In this document: positions 27,766 through 37,407 of the stretch, in pieces
Layout: every line of letters starts with the position of its first letter
Numbering within the stretch: the first letter of the stretch is position 1
Source of the DNA: Peribacillus butanolivorans
GTDB lineage: Bacteria > Bacillota > Bacilli > Bacillales > DSM-1321
Length of the DNA stretch: 64,000 nucleotides
Assembly (NCBI RefSeq): GCF_001273755.1
Contig: NZ_LGYA01000001.1
Span: forward strand, 1,428,512-1,492,511
Reading direction: 5' to 3'
The notes under the pieces: model-generated
What the model saw: the letters and a program-made list of their open reading frames with translations, nothing else
Told to the model about the DNA's origin: nothing
The model's database searches: none
Translations under genes and position numbers: made by a program

Positions 27766-28074
27766 ATGAATATCTTATTATGTTGTTCAGCCGGAATGTC
27801 TACAAGTTTGCTAGTTACCAAGATGGAAGACAGTGCAAAGAAACAAGGAGTAGATTGTAAAATATGGGCTGTTGGCTCTGCAGAAGTGAACAACGAAATG
27901 GATAAGGCTGATGTCATTTTATTAGGTCCACAGGTTCGATATCTTCTTTCTAAGTTACAGGAAGCAGGAAAAGAAAAGGGAATTCCAGTCGCAACCATCA
28001 ATCCAATGTTCTATGGTCTATGTAATGGTGAAGAAGTACTAAAACAAGCCACTACTTTAATAAAAGGAGAATAA
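27766..28074 (+). CDS. chbB: PTS chitobiose/cellobiose-type enzyme IIB
   Basis: 102 residues with the lactose/cellobiose IIB signature [16 protein letters not shown]; the phosphorylated Cys is Cys7. AAGGGGGG precedes this ATG. A second well-formed ribosome-binding site and in-frame ATG at 27670 would add 32 residues not seen in the family, so the shorter form is preferred. IIB passes phosphate from IIA (29436) to sugar entering through IIC. First gene of the operon. Confidence 0.9.
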   Translation: MNILLCCSAGMSTSLLVTKMEDSAKKQGVDCKIWAVGSAEVNNEMDKADVILLGPQVRYLLSKLQEAGKEKGIPVATINPMFYGLCNGEEVLKQATTLIKGE

Positions 28075-28078
28075 GGAT

Positions 28079-29428
28079 ATGATGACTTTTATTGATAAGT
28101 ATATTATGCCTGGAGCTGTAAGGGTAGGGAATAACCGTCATTTACTTGCAATTCGTGATACGTTGATTGGAATGATAGCGATTACAATGATCGGGTCGTT
28201 TGCTGTCCTGTTTAATAACCTTGGGCAAGTCATCAAGCCTTATGGAAGATTGATGGAGGCCATTTTCGGCCCTGCATGGAATACGCTTGGCAGTGATATT
28301 TGGTTTGGAACCTTTGCGTTTATGACGGTATTCGCTGTGTTCGGTATTTCTTATAAACTAGCAAGATCGTACGGGGATGACGGTTTTGAAGCAATGTTGG
28401 TTTCTGCAGCCTGTTTTTTCTTATTATTGCCTCAAATCGGCAATGTCACTTTAACCATCGATGATAAGGATGTTACAGGCGGAGCGTGGGGATTCGTCAG
28501 CGTAAATTATTTTAATGCAACAGCCTTATTTACAGGAATAGTCGTTGCCCTTTTAGCAACAGAGATATTTGTTAGACTTTCAAGAGTAAAATATTTAGTC
28601 ATTAAATTACCTGATGGAGTACCACCAGCAGTAGCTCGTTCATTTGCAAAGTTAGTGCCGGGAATGGCAACAATCTTTTTTGCTGGTGTGTTCGGACTAC
28701 TTTTTCGTAAAGTTACAGATGGACAGGTATTAAATGACTGGCTTAGTAAAGTAATTGTATCCCCCTTACAAAGTGCTGTAGATTCACTGCCATTTGCCAT
28801 TTTACTAGTATTTCTTGTTCATTTATTATGGATGATTGGTTTACACGGACCAAATATCCTTGGTGGAATTACAACACCGCTTTTTGAAAGTTCGGGAGTG
28901 AAAAATATTGATTTATACGCACAAGGTGTCAAAGATATGGACCAATACGGAGTACTGGCAGGTTCTTTCCTAGATGCATTTGTTTATTTAGGTGGATCTG
29001 GAGCAACATTGGGTCTGATCATTGCAATGATCATTGCCGGACGAAAACGTTATAAACAGATGATTGCACTTGGAGGGGCACCAGGGGTGTTCCAGATTAA
29101 CGAACCCATTCTATTCGGATTGCCTATTGTTCTGAACCCAATGTGGTTCATACCATTTGTCCTCGGTCCAGTAATTACAACAGTTATTTCTTATATAGCA
29201 GTAAGTAGCGGAATGGTTTTTCCAATTGTCGCTAAGATACCTTGGGTTACACCACCGATTATTGGAGGATTTCTTGCTACAGGGGGACATATGTCGGGAG
29301 CGGTATTAGCTGCTATAAATTTAGTCATTTCAACAGTGATTTATTTACCATTCGTTTATGCCCAAGTGAAGATAGACACAAAAAATAAAACAGAGCTTAC
29401 AAAAGATTCAGAAACGCTAAACGTTTAA
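28079..29428 (+). CDS. chbC: PTS chitobiose/cellobiose-type enzyme IIC
   Basis: 449 residues, about 10 hydrophobic segments. LLAIRDTLIGMIAITMIGS and the WMIGLHGPNILGG and FQINEPILFGLPIVLNPMW regions are characteristic of lactose/cellobiose-family IIC permeases. It carries the sugar across the membrane during phosphorylation. It starts 4 bases after the IIB stop with AAGGAG in the IIB tail. Confidence 0.92.
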   Translation: MMTFIDKYIMPGAVRVGNNRHLLAIRDTLIGMIAITMIGSFAVLFNNLGQVIKPYGRLMEAIFGPAWNTLGSDIWFGTFAFMTVFAVFGISYKLARSYGDDGFEAMLVSAACFFLLLPQIGNVTLTIDDKDVTGGAWGFVSVNYFNATALFTGIVVALLATEIFVRLSRVKYLVIKLPDGVPPAVARSFAKLVPGMATIFFAGVFGLLFRKVTDGQVLNDWLSKVIVSPLQSAVDSLPFAILLVFLVHLLWMIGLHGPNILGGITTPLFESSGVKNIDLYAQGVKDMDQYGVLAGSFLDAFVYLGGSGATLGLIIAMIIAGRKRYKQMIALGGAPGVFQINEPILFGLPIVLNPMWFIPFVLGPVITTVISYIAVSSGMVFPIVAKIPWVTPPIIGGFLATGGHMSGAVLAAINLVISTVIYLPFVYAQVKIDTKNKTELTKDSETLNV

Positions 29429-29435
29429 GAAAGTA

Positions 29436-29792
29436 GTGATAAAAGTGGAAAAAGAAGAATTATACCAATTATCATTTCAACTGATTTTATATAGTGGAAA
29501 TGCGAGAAGCTTCGCAATGGAAGCTATGCAAGAAGCGAAGAAAAAAGAATTTAATTCTGCTAGATTGAAAATCGCTGAGGCAGAAACAGAATTATTACAA
29601 GCCCATAAATTTCAAACTCAATTAATCCATGCAGAAGCAGGCGGAGACCAATTTGACCTTCCAATTCTCCTCGTGCATGCTCAGGATCATTTGATGACAG
29701 CCATGACGGTAAAGGATCTTGCGATAGAAATGATTGATCTGCGTGAAGAGTTTTTAAATGCAGATGCTGTGAAGGAGGGGACAGCAGAATGA
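29436..29792 (+). CDS. chbA: PTS chitobiose/cellobiose-type enzyme IIA
   Basis: 118 residues, helical-bundle IIA of the lactose/cellobiose family. The phosphorylated His is H81 in LVHAQDHLMTAM. A GTG start is used; a GTG three codons later is also possible because the ribosome-binding site is weak. The 3' end overlaps the GH4 gene by 4 bases, indicating coupling. Confidence 0.9.
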   Translation: MIKVEKEELYQLSFQLILYSGNARSFAMEAMQEAKKKEFNSARLKIAEAETELLQAHKFQTQLIHAEAGGDQFDLPILLVHAQDHLMTAMTVKDLAIEMIDLREEFLNADAVKEGTAE

Positions 29793-31132
29793 GTAAGGGG
29801 TTAAAAATTGTCACAATTGGCGGTGGCTCGAGCTATACGCCGGAACTGATTGAAGGTTTCATTAAATACCATGAAGAGCTTCCTGTAAGCGAGATTTGGC
29901 TTGTGGATATCGAAGCGGGAAAGGAAAAGCTAGAAATTGTTGGGGACTTAGCAAGAAGGATGGTTGAAAAGGCTGGTGTAAAGATTGATGTTCATCTAAC
30001 ATTAGACAGAAAGAAAGCGCTTAAAGGAGCTGACTATGTAACAACTCAGCTACGTGTTGGTCAGCTCGCTGCTAGGGCTCTTGATGAAAAGATTCCACTG
30101 AAACACGGAGTTATTGGACAGGAGACGAACGGACCAGGTGGACTTTTCAAGGCATTTAGAACAATTCCTATTATTCTTGATATAGCTCGTGAGATGGAGG
30201 AAGTTTGTCCGGATGCATGGTTGATTAACTTCACAAACCCTGCTGGTATGGTAACGGAAGCTGTGTTACGTCACAGTAATATTACCAAAGTCATCGGACT
30301 TTGCAATGTACCGATTGGTATGGAGCGTGGAGTAGCGGATTTAATGAACGTGGAGCCCTCAAGAGTGCGGATCGACTTTGCTGGTTTGAACCATATGGTT
30401 TACGGCCTCGATGTATTCGTTGATGGGAAAAGTGTGAAAGATCAAATCATTAATCTGATAACAGATCCAGCTAAAGCCGTTACAATGAAGAATATTCACG
30501 CAATGGGCTGGGAGCCAGAATTCCTTAGAGCATTAAATTTGTTCCCTTGTCCATACCACAACTACTATTACAAAACAGGAGATGTGCTTGCTCAAGAGTT
30601 GAAGGATGCTGAAAAAGGAGAAACACGCGCTGAGGTGGTTCAAAAGCTTGAAGAAGGATTATTCGAGCTATACAAAGATAAGGGGCTGGCTATTAAGCCA
30701 CCACAGCTTGAAGAGCGAGGAGGCGCTTACTACAGCGATGCAGCAGTGCGTTTAATTTGCTCAATGCATTCGGATAAGTGTGACATTCAAGCGGTAAATA
30801 CTATCAACCATGGTGCAATTGAGGGAATTCCATATGGTTCGGCTATTGAAATTAGCTGTGTGATTACTAAGGATGGTCCGAAACCAATTAACGTAGGAGA
30901 GCTTCCAGTGGCGATTCGTGGTCTAATCCAGCAAATCAAGTCATTTGAAAGAGTGTCCATCGAAGCTGCAATCTCAGGTAACTATGATACTGCATTGCTT
31001 GCTATGACGATTAATCCTCTCGTTCCAAGTGATCGGGTTGCGAAACTTATTTTAGACGAAATGCTTGAGGCGCATAAAGATTTCTTACCACAGTTTTTTG
31101 AAAAAAAGGAATTGCAGGATAACCTATCATGA
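29789..31132 (+). CDS. chbF: 6-phospho-beta-glucosidase/chitobiose-6-phosphate hydrolase, GH4
   Basis: 447-residue NAD- and Mn-dependent glycoside hydrolase family 4 enzyme. It has the N-terminal TIGGGSSYTPELIEG dinucleotide motif, QETNGPGGLFKAFRTIP, NFTNPAGMV, and Cys and His metal ligands in GLCNVPIG and GLNHMVYG. It would cleave the phosphorylated disaccharide delivered by the PTS. Family members act on cellobiose-6-P (LicH/CelF) or chitobiose-6-P (ChbF); the ChbG gene next door favours the latter. It overlaps both neighbours by 4 bases. Confidence 0.9.
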   Translation: MSKGLKIVTIGGGSSYTPELIEGFIKYHEELPVSEIWLVDIEAGKEKLEIVGDLARRMVEKAGVKIDVHLTLDRKKALKGADYVTTQLRVGQLAARALDEKIPLKHGVIGQETNGPGGLFKAFRTIPIILDIAREMEEVCPDAWLINFTNPAGMVTEAVLRHSNITKVIGLCNVPIGMERGVADLMNVEPSRVRIDFAGLNHMVYGLDVFVDGKSVKDQIINLITDPAKAVTMKNIHAMGWEPEFLRALNLFPCPYHNYYYKTGDVLAQELKDAEKGETRAEVVQKLEEGLFELYKDKGLAIKPPQLEERGGAYYSDAAVRLICSMHSDKCDIQAVNTINHGAIEGIPYGSAIEISCVITKDGPKPINVGELPVAIRGLIQQIKSFERVSIEAAISGNYDTALLAMTINPLVPSDRVAKLILDEMLEAHKDFLPQFFEKKELQDNLS

Positions 31133-31857
31133 TTGAAGTTCTTGTAAATGCAGATGATTTCGGGTTAACTAAATCAGTAAATTATGGAATTTTGGATAGC
31201 CACAAATATGGAATTGTCAATTCAACAACGATCATGATGAATGCAAAAGCAACGGAGCATGCGATTGAAATCGCAAAGAGGACGCCCTCGTTGAAAGTCG
31301 GTATACACTTGGTATTGACATGGGGGACACCTTTATTGAGCGACGTGCCGAGTTTAATTGACGATTCCGGACACTTCAAGAAACAAGGGGTGGTATATGG
31401 TGAACCAGCCGACATTTCTTTGCTTGAATTGGAAAGAGAATGGTCAGCTCAGATTGAAAGATTTTTAGAATTTGGTCTTTATCCGTCTCATTTAGACAGC
31501 CATCATCATGTACACGGGATTGAAAATTTTCTACCGGTTGTAAAAAATCTGACAGAGAAATATCAACTTCCTGTGCGTAATGCTGGAAAACATTTTGCTG
31601 GTGTCCAAACCGTTACAGATGTTTTTCTTGATGATTTTTATGGAGAAACGGTGGTTGAAGATTATTTTCAAAATCTCAAGGGTCGGGTAATCGATGGGCA
31701 AAGTGTGGAAATAATGACTCATCCTGCTTATATGGATGAAGATTTGATGCAAGTATCTTCCTATAATAGTAATCGCTTAAAGGAAACCAGGATTTTGACA
31801 AATGTAAGATTGCCAGAGGGTTTTATCCTTAGATTTGGCATCAACCAAGTTATTTAG
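31129..31857 (+). CDS. chbG: ChbG/YdjC-family carbohydrate deacetylase
   Basis: 242 residues of the YdjC/ChbG family. Metal-binding blocks are LVNADDFGLT at the N-terminus, KVGIHLVLTWG, and HLDSHHHVHGI. E. coli ChbG removes one acetyl group from chitooligosaccharide phosphates before ChbF can act. Its presence as the last gene points to N,N'-diacetylchitobiose as the operon's substrate. The start overlaps the GH4 stop (ATGA). Confidence 0.9.
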   Translation: MIEVLVNADDFGLTKSVNYGILDSHKYGIVNSTTIMMNAKATEHAIEIAKRTPSLKVGIHLVLTWGTPLLSDVPSLIDDSGHFKKQGVVYGEPADISLLELEREWSAQIERFLEFGLYPSHLDSHHHVHGIENFLPVVKNLTEKYQLPVRNAGKHFAGVQTVTDVFLDDFYGETVVEDYFQNLKGRVIDGQSVEIMTHPAYMDEDLMQVSSYNSNRLKETRILTNVRLPEGFILRFGINQVI

Positions 31858-31910
31858 TAGGTTCTTTTAGGGGCAAAGATTGTTTCTATATTTTATCGAC
31901 TTTCAAAAAG

Positions 31911-31945
31911 GGACCATTCATCTCAAGGATGAATGGTCTCTTTAT
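31911..31945 (+). terminator. Terminator of the chb-type operon
   Basis: GACCATTCAT / ATGAATGGTC stem followed by TCTTTAT. Confidence 0.8.
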
Positions 31946-32328
31946 ATCGTTAGATAATGTATGGAATTTCTCTAAATTGGGGGTTATTTTATGTAGGTAT
32001 CTTCTATAAATAACGGTTCAGGATTTGTGAAGTAGGGGAGGAAAGCCAAGAGACTTGGGTTAATGAAGTTTTTGGTGTAGTTGCAGACGTGTCAATGAAA
32101 AATCCTTAATAATCTATATGAACTGGACCACGGGACTGAGAAAAAATATCTAGAATAGCTATTGTGAGTATGACCCTCGATCAAGCAATCAATTATTTTA
32201 CTTCACGTTCCCCTTGTTCCAGTTCATGGAATACTCGATTTCCAAGCTTCCATTTAAAAAAATAATCATTTAAAATGGAAGCTTTCAATCATAGTGCAAT
32301 ATTACATTTCTTTAGTTCAACATTTCAC
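31946..32328. other. Non-coding gap between chbG and ndh
   Basis: No complete gene. A roughly 30-codon open tail without a start (reading SQETWVNEVFGVVADVSMKN then stop near 32109) looks like gene debris. An inverted repeat lies at 32244-32285. Confidence 0.5.
32244..32285. terminator. Inverted repeat downstream of ndh
   Basis: AAGCTTCCATTTTAAA-type arms (AAGCTTCCATTTAAA and TTTAAAATGGAAGCTT) about 45 bases after the ndh stop on the minus strand. A long hairpin, though without a classical T run outside the stem. Confidence 0.5.
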
Positions 32329-33510
32329 TTAATAAGCAAGGCTGAACATTGCCTTAATATGAGACAGGTAACGAACATTACTTGCTTCTTTCATTAATGA
32401 AGCTGGTAGACCTTTAAGTGGAGTGTTATTAGCTCCAACTGTAGCAACAGCATCCTTACGACCAAGGCTAGCAAGTGTTCCTGAGTTTACAGGTGAAAAT
32501 TCTTCTAGTTTTTTGCCTTCTAATGCTGCATATAGGTTGTAACCAACAAGTTCTCCCATTTGCCAAGCATTTTGTGCAGTTGGTGCGTATGGGCGGCCAC
32601 CTTCTGGAGGGAAAGCAACAGCACTATCTCCTACAACAAATACGTCATTATGAGATTTAGATTGTAGATACTCATTTACAGTTGCTTTACCACGATCTAC
32701 TTCAAGACCTGATTCACCAACGATAGGAAGAGCAGCAACGCCACCAGTCCAAACAAGCGTATTAGCAACGATAGTTTGTCCATCTTTCAAAGCAATTTCA
32801 TTTCCTTTAACACCCGTAACAGGCAGACCTGTTAAGAATTCAACGCCACGTGCTTCTAAGCTTACCACTGCACGTTCAATTAAAGGATCGGGTAATACTG
32901 GAAGGATTTTTGGACCAGCTTCTACAAGCTTGATTTTCAAGTCTTTGAAGTCTACGCCAAATTGTTTAGCGATTTTAGGGAAATGATCAACGATTTCACC
33001 AACTAACTCAACGCCAGTTAATCCACCGCCGCCGATTACAATCGTTGCATCTGCTTCATTTTTTGTTTGTGCATATTCACGAATACGATCTTCGATATGT
33101 TTGTAAATTTTGTTAGCATCATTTACAGATTTTAGCACCATGCTATTTTCTTCAAGTCCTGGAATACCAAAGAATCCTGTTTGGCTACCTAAAGCTACAA
33201 CAAGAGCATCGTATGATAAAGTAGAACCATTAGAAAGTTTTACTTCTTTTTTATCTACTGAGAAAGATTCCACTTTCGAAATGGTAAGATCGATATCTTT
33301 TCCTTTGAAAAGTTTCTCTAAAGGTATAGAAACAGCTGGTTCAGAAATTGATCCGCCTGCAAGACGGTGAAGTTCTGTGATGATTTGGTGTGTTGGGTAT
33401 TGGTTCACCACTGTTACTTGGACTTCATCTTTATTAAAATATTCACGAACAGTTAATGCAGATAGCAATCCAGCATAGCCTGCACCTAAAATGACGATTT
33501 GTTTTGACAT
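32329..33510 (-). CDS. ndh: Type II NADH dehydrogenase
   Basis: 393-residue single-subunit NADH:menaquinone oxidoreductase. It has the FAD-binding IVILGAGYAGLLSAL, the NADH-binding VIGGGGLTGVELVGE, and VFVVGDSAVAFPPEGGRPYAPTA. It feeds electrons to the respiratory chain at the membrane without proton pumping. It lies 38 bases downstream of a yjlC homologue, matching the B. subtilis yjlC-ndh (yjlD) operon. There the operon is repressed by Rex; I did not find a good Rex site here. Confidence 0.93.
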   Translation of the reverse strand: MSKQIVILGAGYAGLLSALTVREYFNKDEVQVTVVNQYPTHQIITELHRLAGGSISEPAVSIPLEKLFKGKDIDLTISKVESFSVDKKEVKLSNGSTLSYDALVVALGSQTGFFGIPGLEENSMVLKSVNDANKIYKHIEDRIREYAQTKNEADATIVIGGGGLTGVELVGEIVDHFPKIAKQFGVDFKDLKIKLVEAGPKILPVLPDPLIERAVVSLEARGVEFLTGLPVTGVKGNEIALKDGQTIVANTLVWTGGVAALPIVGESGLEVDRGKATVNEYLQSKSHNDVFVVGDSAVAFPPEGGRPYAPTAQNAWQMGELVGYNLYAALEGKKLEEFSPVNSGTLASLGRKDAVATVGANNTPLKGLPASLMKEASNVRYLSHIKAMFSLAY

Positions 33511-33548
33511 ATTAATCCCCCGTCCTTACTAATTGAAAGTTTAAAAAT

Positions 33549-33995
33549 TTATTTTTTTAGACTATTTCGTTCTGCTGAGATTTCAAGAAAAGCACTCGCG
33601 AAACGGAAAAGCTTTTGTGCTTGTGGGTCTTTCATCATTCTTAACAAACCGAAAAGACCGATTACATCATTGTTTTCTTCTGCACGATCTTTAGCTTCGA
33701 TTGCATTAGCTGCAAGCCCTTTCACTGAATCAACTACAGGTACAGCGATTTCTGTAATCGCACTAACCGTATCCTTTTTTAATACTTCATCAGTTGCTAC
33801 TGATTGAGCAAAATCATAAGACTTTGTCAAGATACTTACTAGTTCAGTCAATTTTGGCAATTGCTCAACTAAAGTATTCAATGATTCCTGAACCTCAGGC
33901 TTTAAAAGCTGATCCAGAATATCCAGTTGTTCTTGGTTTGCAGTGAAATTAAATGATTCTTGTTCAGGCTTAGTTTTTGAAGCTACATCTACCAT
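33549..33995 (-). CDS. yjlC: DUF1641 protein YjlC
   Basis: 148 residues, mostly helical. The central LPKLTELVSILTKSYDFA and C-terminal GLFGLLRMMKDPQAQK-like stretch are typical of DUF1641, which is also found with formate dehydrogenase-like enzymes. Function is unknown, but the conserved coupling with ndh suggests an accessory or membrane-anchoring role. AAAGGGGAAATAG precedes the ATG on the minus strand. Confidence 0.88.
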   Translation of the reverse strand: MVDVASKTKPEQESFNFTANQEQLDILDQLLKPEVQESLNTLVEQLPKLTELVSILTKSYDFAQSVATDEVLKKDTVSAITEIAVPVVDSVKGLAANAIEAKDRAEENNDVIGLFGLLRMMKDPQAQKLFRFASAFLEISAERNSLKK

Positions 33996-34361
33996 ATCTA
34001 TTTCCCCTTTACGTTAAACTTAATTTGCTTTGTATTAAATTTAAATCTTCACTACTTATCATACGACTCTATACACTTAATTTCAAATATATTTTTTATG
34101 ATATGAATATAACTTTAAAGTTATTAATTTAAGTTAGTATTTGGGATTTATCATTCATCTTAATATTTCAAGAAAACATTAGAAGTATTCTATGTATAAC
34201 ACTTATTCCCATGGGGATTTAAATAGACTTCTTCCTCCTCAGTAACAGCATTTTATTGCATCAATTTTTGTGAATTAACACCAAAAGTAGGAGACACTTT
34301 ACTTCCTTGAAATAATGTTAGTACCAAACAAATAATAATTGGACGTTTTCACGTGTACTCC

Positions 34362-34505
34362 ATGTCATTAGGATTACTAGAATTTATAGTTGTTATTCAG
34401 GATTTTTTAGAAACTAATTATTTTGTTCATATGAGAAAAAAGTTAAAGAGGAACCATGAACTTCTTGCGGCTTTTACTGACCAGTTGTTAAAGACTAAAA
34501 GTTAA
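34362..34505 (+). CDS. Possible small protein or gene fragment
   Basis: 47 codons with a hydrophobic start (MSLGLLEFIVVIQDFLETNY) and a basic helical end (MRKKLKRNHELLAAF). No ribosome-binding site is evident, so it may be the 3' fragment of a lost gene. Confidence 0.2.
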   Translation: MSLGLLEFIVVIQDFLETNYFVHMRKKLKRNHELLAAFTDQLLKTKS

Positions 34506-35186
34506 GTAAATGAGGCACAGATCCTTACTTAATAAAGTTTTTTTCTTTTCTTATTGTATCGTTGATATATTCAGGAAAGGGATTTTATTAATGCATTTCT
34601 AAATATCAAAAATACATTTTGAGGCAATCTTGGATCCGCAAGTGAGAGGAATGAGGTAGATAGTATAATTTTTACTTCATTAAATATTGTTTTTTATTTT
34701 GGATTATCGTTTATGCTTCATTTCTAGGGAATTAAATTTGGAATGTGGATAGTGTCATAAGCGTATAAAAGCTTTCAAACACGAAAACTTTTCAAAAAAA
34801 TCTCTGAGGTTAAAGTTCTTCAAACGGATCTAGGCAATTTAAAGCAGTGAGCTCAGTGAGTATATTCAAATCCAACTGAAATTAAAAGTAGGAGGGACCA
34901 CTTGAGGTAAATACCGAAGTTAGGTGCATGGTGGATGCTAAAGCCTATCTAGGATAAGAAACTTGGGTAGGAGCATCTTTGGTTTTCGACGGAGGTAGGG
35001 ATAAGGCTGATTTAAACATACTGTGTTAAATCCTCCAAGGAAAAATAAAGTAGTTTGAAGGAAGTGTGGACCGTTGGTGAGTGAATCATTCCATTTGAAA
35101 CAATTGAAGAAGCGATTAAAGTAGTTTAAGTATTTTCTTCTTCAATGTAGTGTAGTGCTTTGAGAAAAACGCAATATTTAAACAAA

Positions 35187-35226
35187 GAAAAAATCCCTGT
35201 TTGCGATTAAAAAGTAGGGATTTTTT
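35187..35226. terminator. Bidirectional terminator
   Basis: AAAAATCCCT / AGGGATTTTT with A and T runs on both sides. Confidence 0.75.
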
Positions 35227-35404
35227 GCATCTTAATGAATAAGGGAAAAGGATTCGGATTGGTGTTTATTCAAGAAAAGCACCCGTTAGCTTAATGATAG
35301 CTTGATGTTATCATAATTGAAAACTCACTCTTGTGTTTCAATGGTTTCCTAACCCATAAACAGATTCCATTGACCTAATCATTGATAGAATAGTGCTCCA
35401 TTTA

Positions 35405-36391
35405 TTAGGATTTGCTATTATGTTCCACAGTTATGACGACATTTCCCTTCTTGTGTCCTTTCTCGACATATCTATGAGCTTCAACTATCTCTTCAAACGC
35501 ATAGTATCTGTCAATGACCACTTTTAACTTCCCCGTCTCAACAAGTTCTTTGAGGAAGTTTAGAGCTTCGGAATTTTCAGGTGAATTTTGACCCAAAATT
35601 AATTTCCTGTTGCTTGTCAATTTGGTCCATAGCATTCGCACACCAGGTAATGGTACTGTGACGTTTATATAGGTTCCGTCCTTCTTTAGGGATTTCATAC
35701 AAGCTGAAAACGAACTCTTGTCTACCGCTTCAAAAATAACATCGTAAGTCTCGCCCTTACTCGAAAAATCTTCTCTAGTGTAATCAATTACCTGATCGGC
35801 TCCCAGAGATTTTACCAATTCTAAATTCGTGGTACTGCATACCCCTGTAACATCTGCTCCGAAATACTTGGCAATCTGTACTGCATAACTTCCTACACTT
35901 CCTGAAGCACCATAGACAAGAACCTTTTGACCACTCTTAATGTTAGCTTTTCTAAGATAAAACAATGCTGTTCGTGCCCCAATTGGAATGGCAGCGGCTT
36001 CCTCAAAAGATAAATTGTTGGGTTTAATAGATACTGGTCCATTTTCAGGTAGACACTTATACTCGGCATAAGCACCATAACCAATTTGGGAAGCTGCAAA
36101 AACCTGGTCACCTTTCTTAAACTGCTTGACATCTTTACCTACTGACTCAACTTCCCCAGATAACTCCAAACCCAATATAGATTTTTTGGGACGTCTAAAA
36201 CCAAGTGTTATTCGAGCAGGCAGCCAAACAGAAAGAGGAACTGTAAAACTCCTTGACCGAATATCTGCTACTGTTACGGTAGTCGCTTTTACTTTTACCA
36301 GTATTTCATTTTCCTTAGGAGTAGGTTTTTTTACCTCTTTCAACTGAAGAACGTCGGGTGGACCGTACTTTGTATACACAATTGCTTTCAT
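35405..36391 (-). CDS. Zinc-free medium-chain (quinone oxidoreductase-like) dehydrogenase
   Basis: 328 residues. [20 protein letters not shown] is the usual start of the quinone oxidoreductase branch. The nucleotide loop is [23 protein letters not shown], and KGNVVITV ends the protein. Catalytic-zinc Cys and structural-zinc cysteines are absent, so it should be an NADPH-dependent reductase of quinones or enones; the substrate is unknown. GGAGG precedes the ATG. It is 24 bases downstream of a small hypothetical gene. Confidence 0.88.
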   Translation of the reverse strand: MKAIVYTKYGPPDVLQLKEVKKPTPKENEILVKVKATTVTVADIRSRSFTVPLSVWLPARITLGFRRPKKSILGLELSGEVESVGKDVKQFKKGDQVFAASQIGYGAYAEYKCLPENGPVSIKPNNLSFEEAAAIPIGARTALFYLRKANIKSGQKVLVYGASGSVGSYAVQIAKYFGADVTGVCSTTNLELVKSLGADQVIDYTREDFSSKGETYDVIFEAVDKSSFSACMKSLKKDGTYINVTVPLPGVRMLWTKLTSNRKLILGQNSPENSEALNFLKELVETGKLKVVIDRYYAFEEIVEAHRYVEKGHKKGNVVITVEHNSKS

Positions 36392-36415
36392 TTATCCTCC
36401 TCCAATTCGTTCTAT

Positions 36416-36751
36416 TCATTCATATCTACGAACACGAATAAATAGAACGAAGTTTTCACTCTTTATTATCCACTGCTGCCTTCCAACGAGATGTTCAGTA
36501 TTGGGCATAACTTCTACTAGTGTTTCTGCAGCCTTCTTCGCAACATTTTTTGCACCTGCTTTTGATATAGCTTTGTATAATTTCTCTTCAGTCGATGCTT
36601 TCGTGTGTAACTCAATAGGATATTCTATAACTATTTCATAACAGAAGGAGAACCCAATTTCTTGAAAGCTTTGTTCAAAACTGGGTGAGTAACCTATAAT
36701 AATTTTTGAACTTGATTTTTGCTTCGAGTAAGTTGAATATTTAAATACCAA
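36416..36751 (-). CDS. Hypothetical protein
   Basis: 111 codons from a weak TTG start with no clear ribosome-binding site. The middle (KASTEEKLYKAISKAGAKNV) looks helical and the end (QQWIIKSENFVLFIRVRRYE) strand-rich. It may be a genuine small gene co-transcribed with the dehydrogenase or the tail of a lost gene. No family recognised. Confidence 0.35.
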   Translation of the reverse strand: MVFKYSTYSKQKSSSKIIIGYSPSFEQSFQEIGFSFCYEIVIEYPIELHTKASTEEKLYKAISKAGAKNVAKKAAETLVEVMPNTEHLVGRQQWIIKSENFVLFIRVRRYE

Positions 36752-36854
36752 TATCGCATAACGGTTCTAAATAAGGATTGTAATACCGTTTGTGGTCTAA
36801 TAAGGGTAAAGCCTTGCATGAAGATGTAATAGCTTATGCCATCCCTAAAAGACA

Positions 36855-37130
36855 CTACCTTTGCACCCATTGAATCTGAGTTTCATTGATCCCTAAATTA
36901 TTTTTGCGAAATTCTCTAACAGATTTATTTTCAACTTGGAACAAATCATACACTTCATTTAGTAAAGCCTGTTGAACCAAATATGAATAATGTCCACAAG
37001 TGGGCTCTAATAAAATCAAAAAATCCTCTTTTGTTATACTAAACTGTCTTTCTATTTGTCTTAGAGCTTATAAAAACTGAGCAATTCCAGAACTATCGAT
37101 GTTGAATTTAATGCGTTTCCAAGCTATCCT
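36855..37130 (-). pseudogene. IS110-family transposase fragment
   Basis: The minus strand reads ALRQIERQFSITKEDFLILL, EPTCGHYSYLVQQALL, then FQVENKSVREFRKNNLG and a stop at 36855. The LEPTGHY-like block and the following valine/arginine-rich block are the N-terminal DEDD domain of IS110 transposases. A frameshift near 37065 separates it from an upstream piece (KFNIDSSGIAQFF). The remainder of the element is missing. Confidence 0.65.
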
Positions 37131-37268
37131 TTCGGGTGTAAAAAAGCATATAATTTAATACAAGAAGCGACATGAAAGCTAGCTCCTATATTAATGTCAG
37201 GATTATATTGAAGATGAAAACAAGAGTAATTGAACAAGAATGAGTCTTTATGAGTATCTTCTAAACCC

Positions 37269-37309
37269 AAAAATGCCCACATTTCAAGTGAAATGTGAGC
37301 ATTTTTTTA
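37269..37309. terminator. Bidirectional terminator
   Basis: AAATGCCCACATTTC / GAAATGTGAGCATTT with A and T runs. It would end transcription of the XRE-cupin gene on the minus strand. Confidence 0.8.
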
Positions 37310-37407
37310 TCTACCTTAGATTAATTAATATTAAAAGTTTTATACATCATTCCATAAGTCACTAACTATGAAGGGCAGCATATACGTTCGTCTATTTTAG
37401 AACTTCA

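Larger units (their letters stand above)
33996..35404. other. 1.4 kb degenerate non-coding stretch
   Basis: No gene of normal size. It contains a 47-codon open frame at 34362-34505, short coding-like debris at 35091-35129 (reading PFETIEEAIKVV then stop, like the tail of a medium-chain dehydrogenase) and a bidirectional terminator at 35187-35226. Confidence 0.6.

Noticed and set aside
33996..34140. Rex operator before yjlC-ndh
   Set aside because: No TTGTGAA-N4-TTCACAA-like sequence was found in the upstream region.
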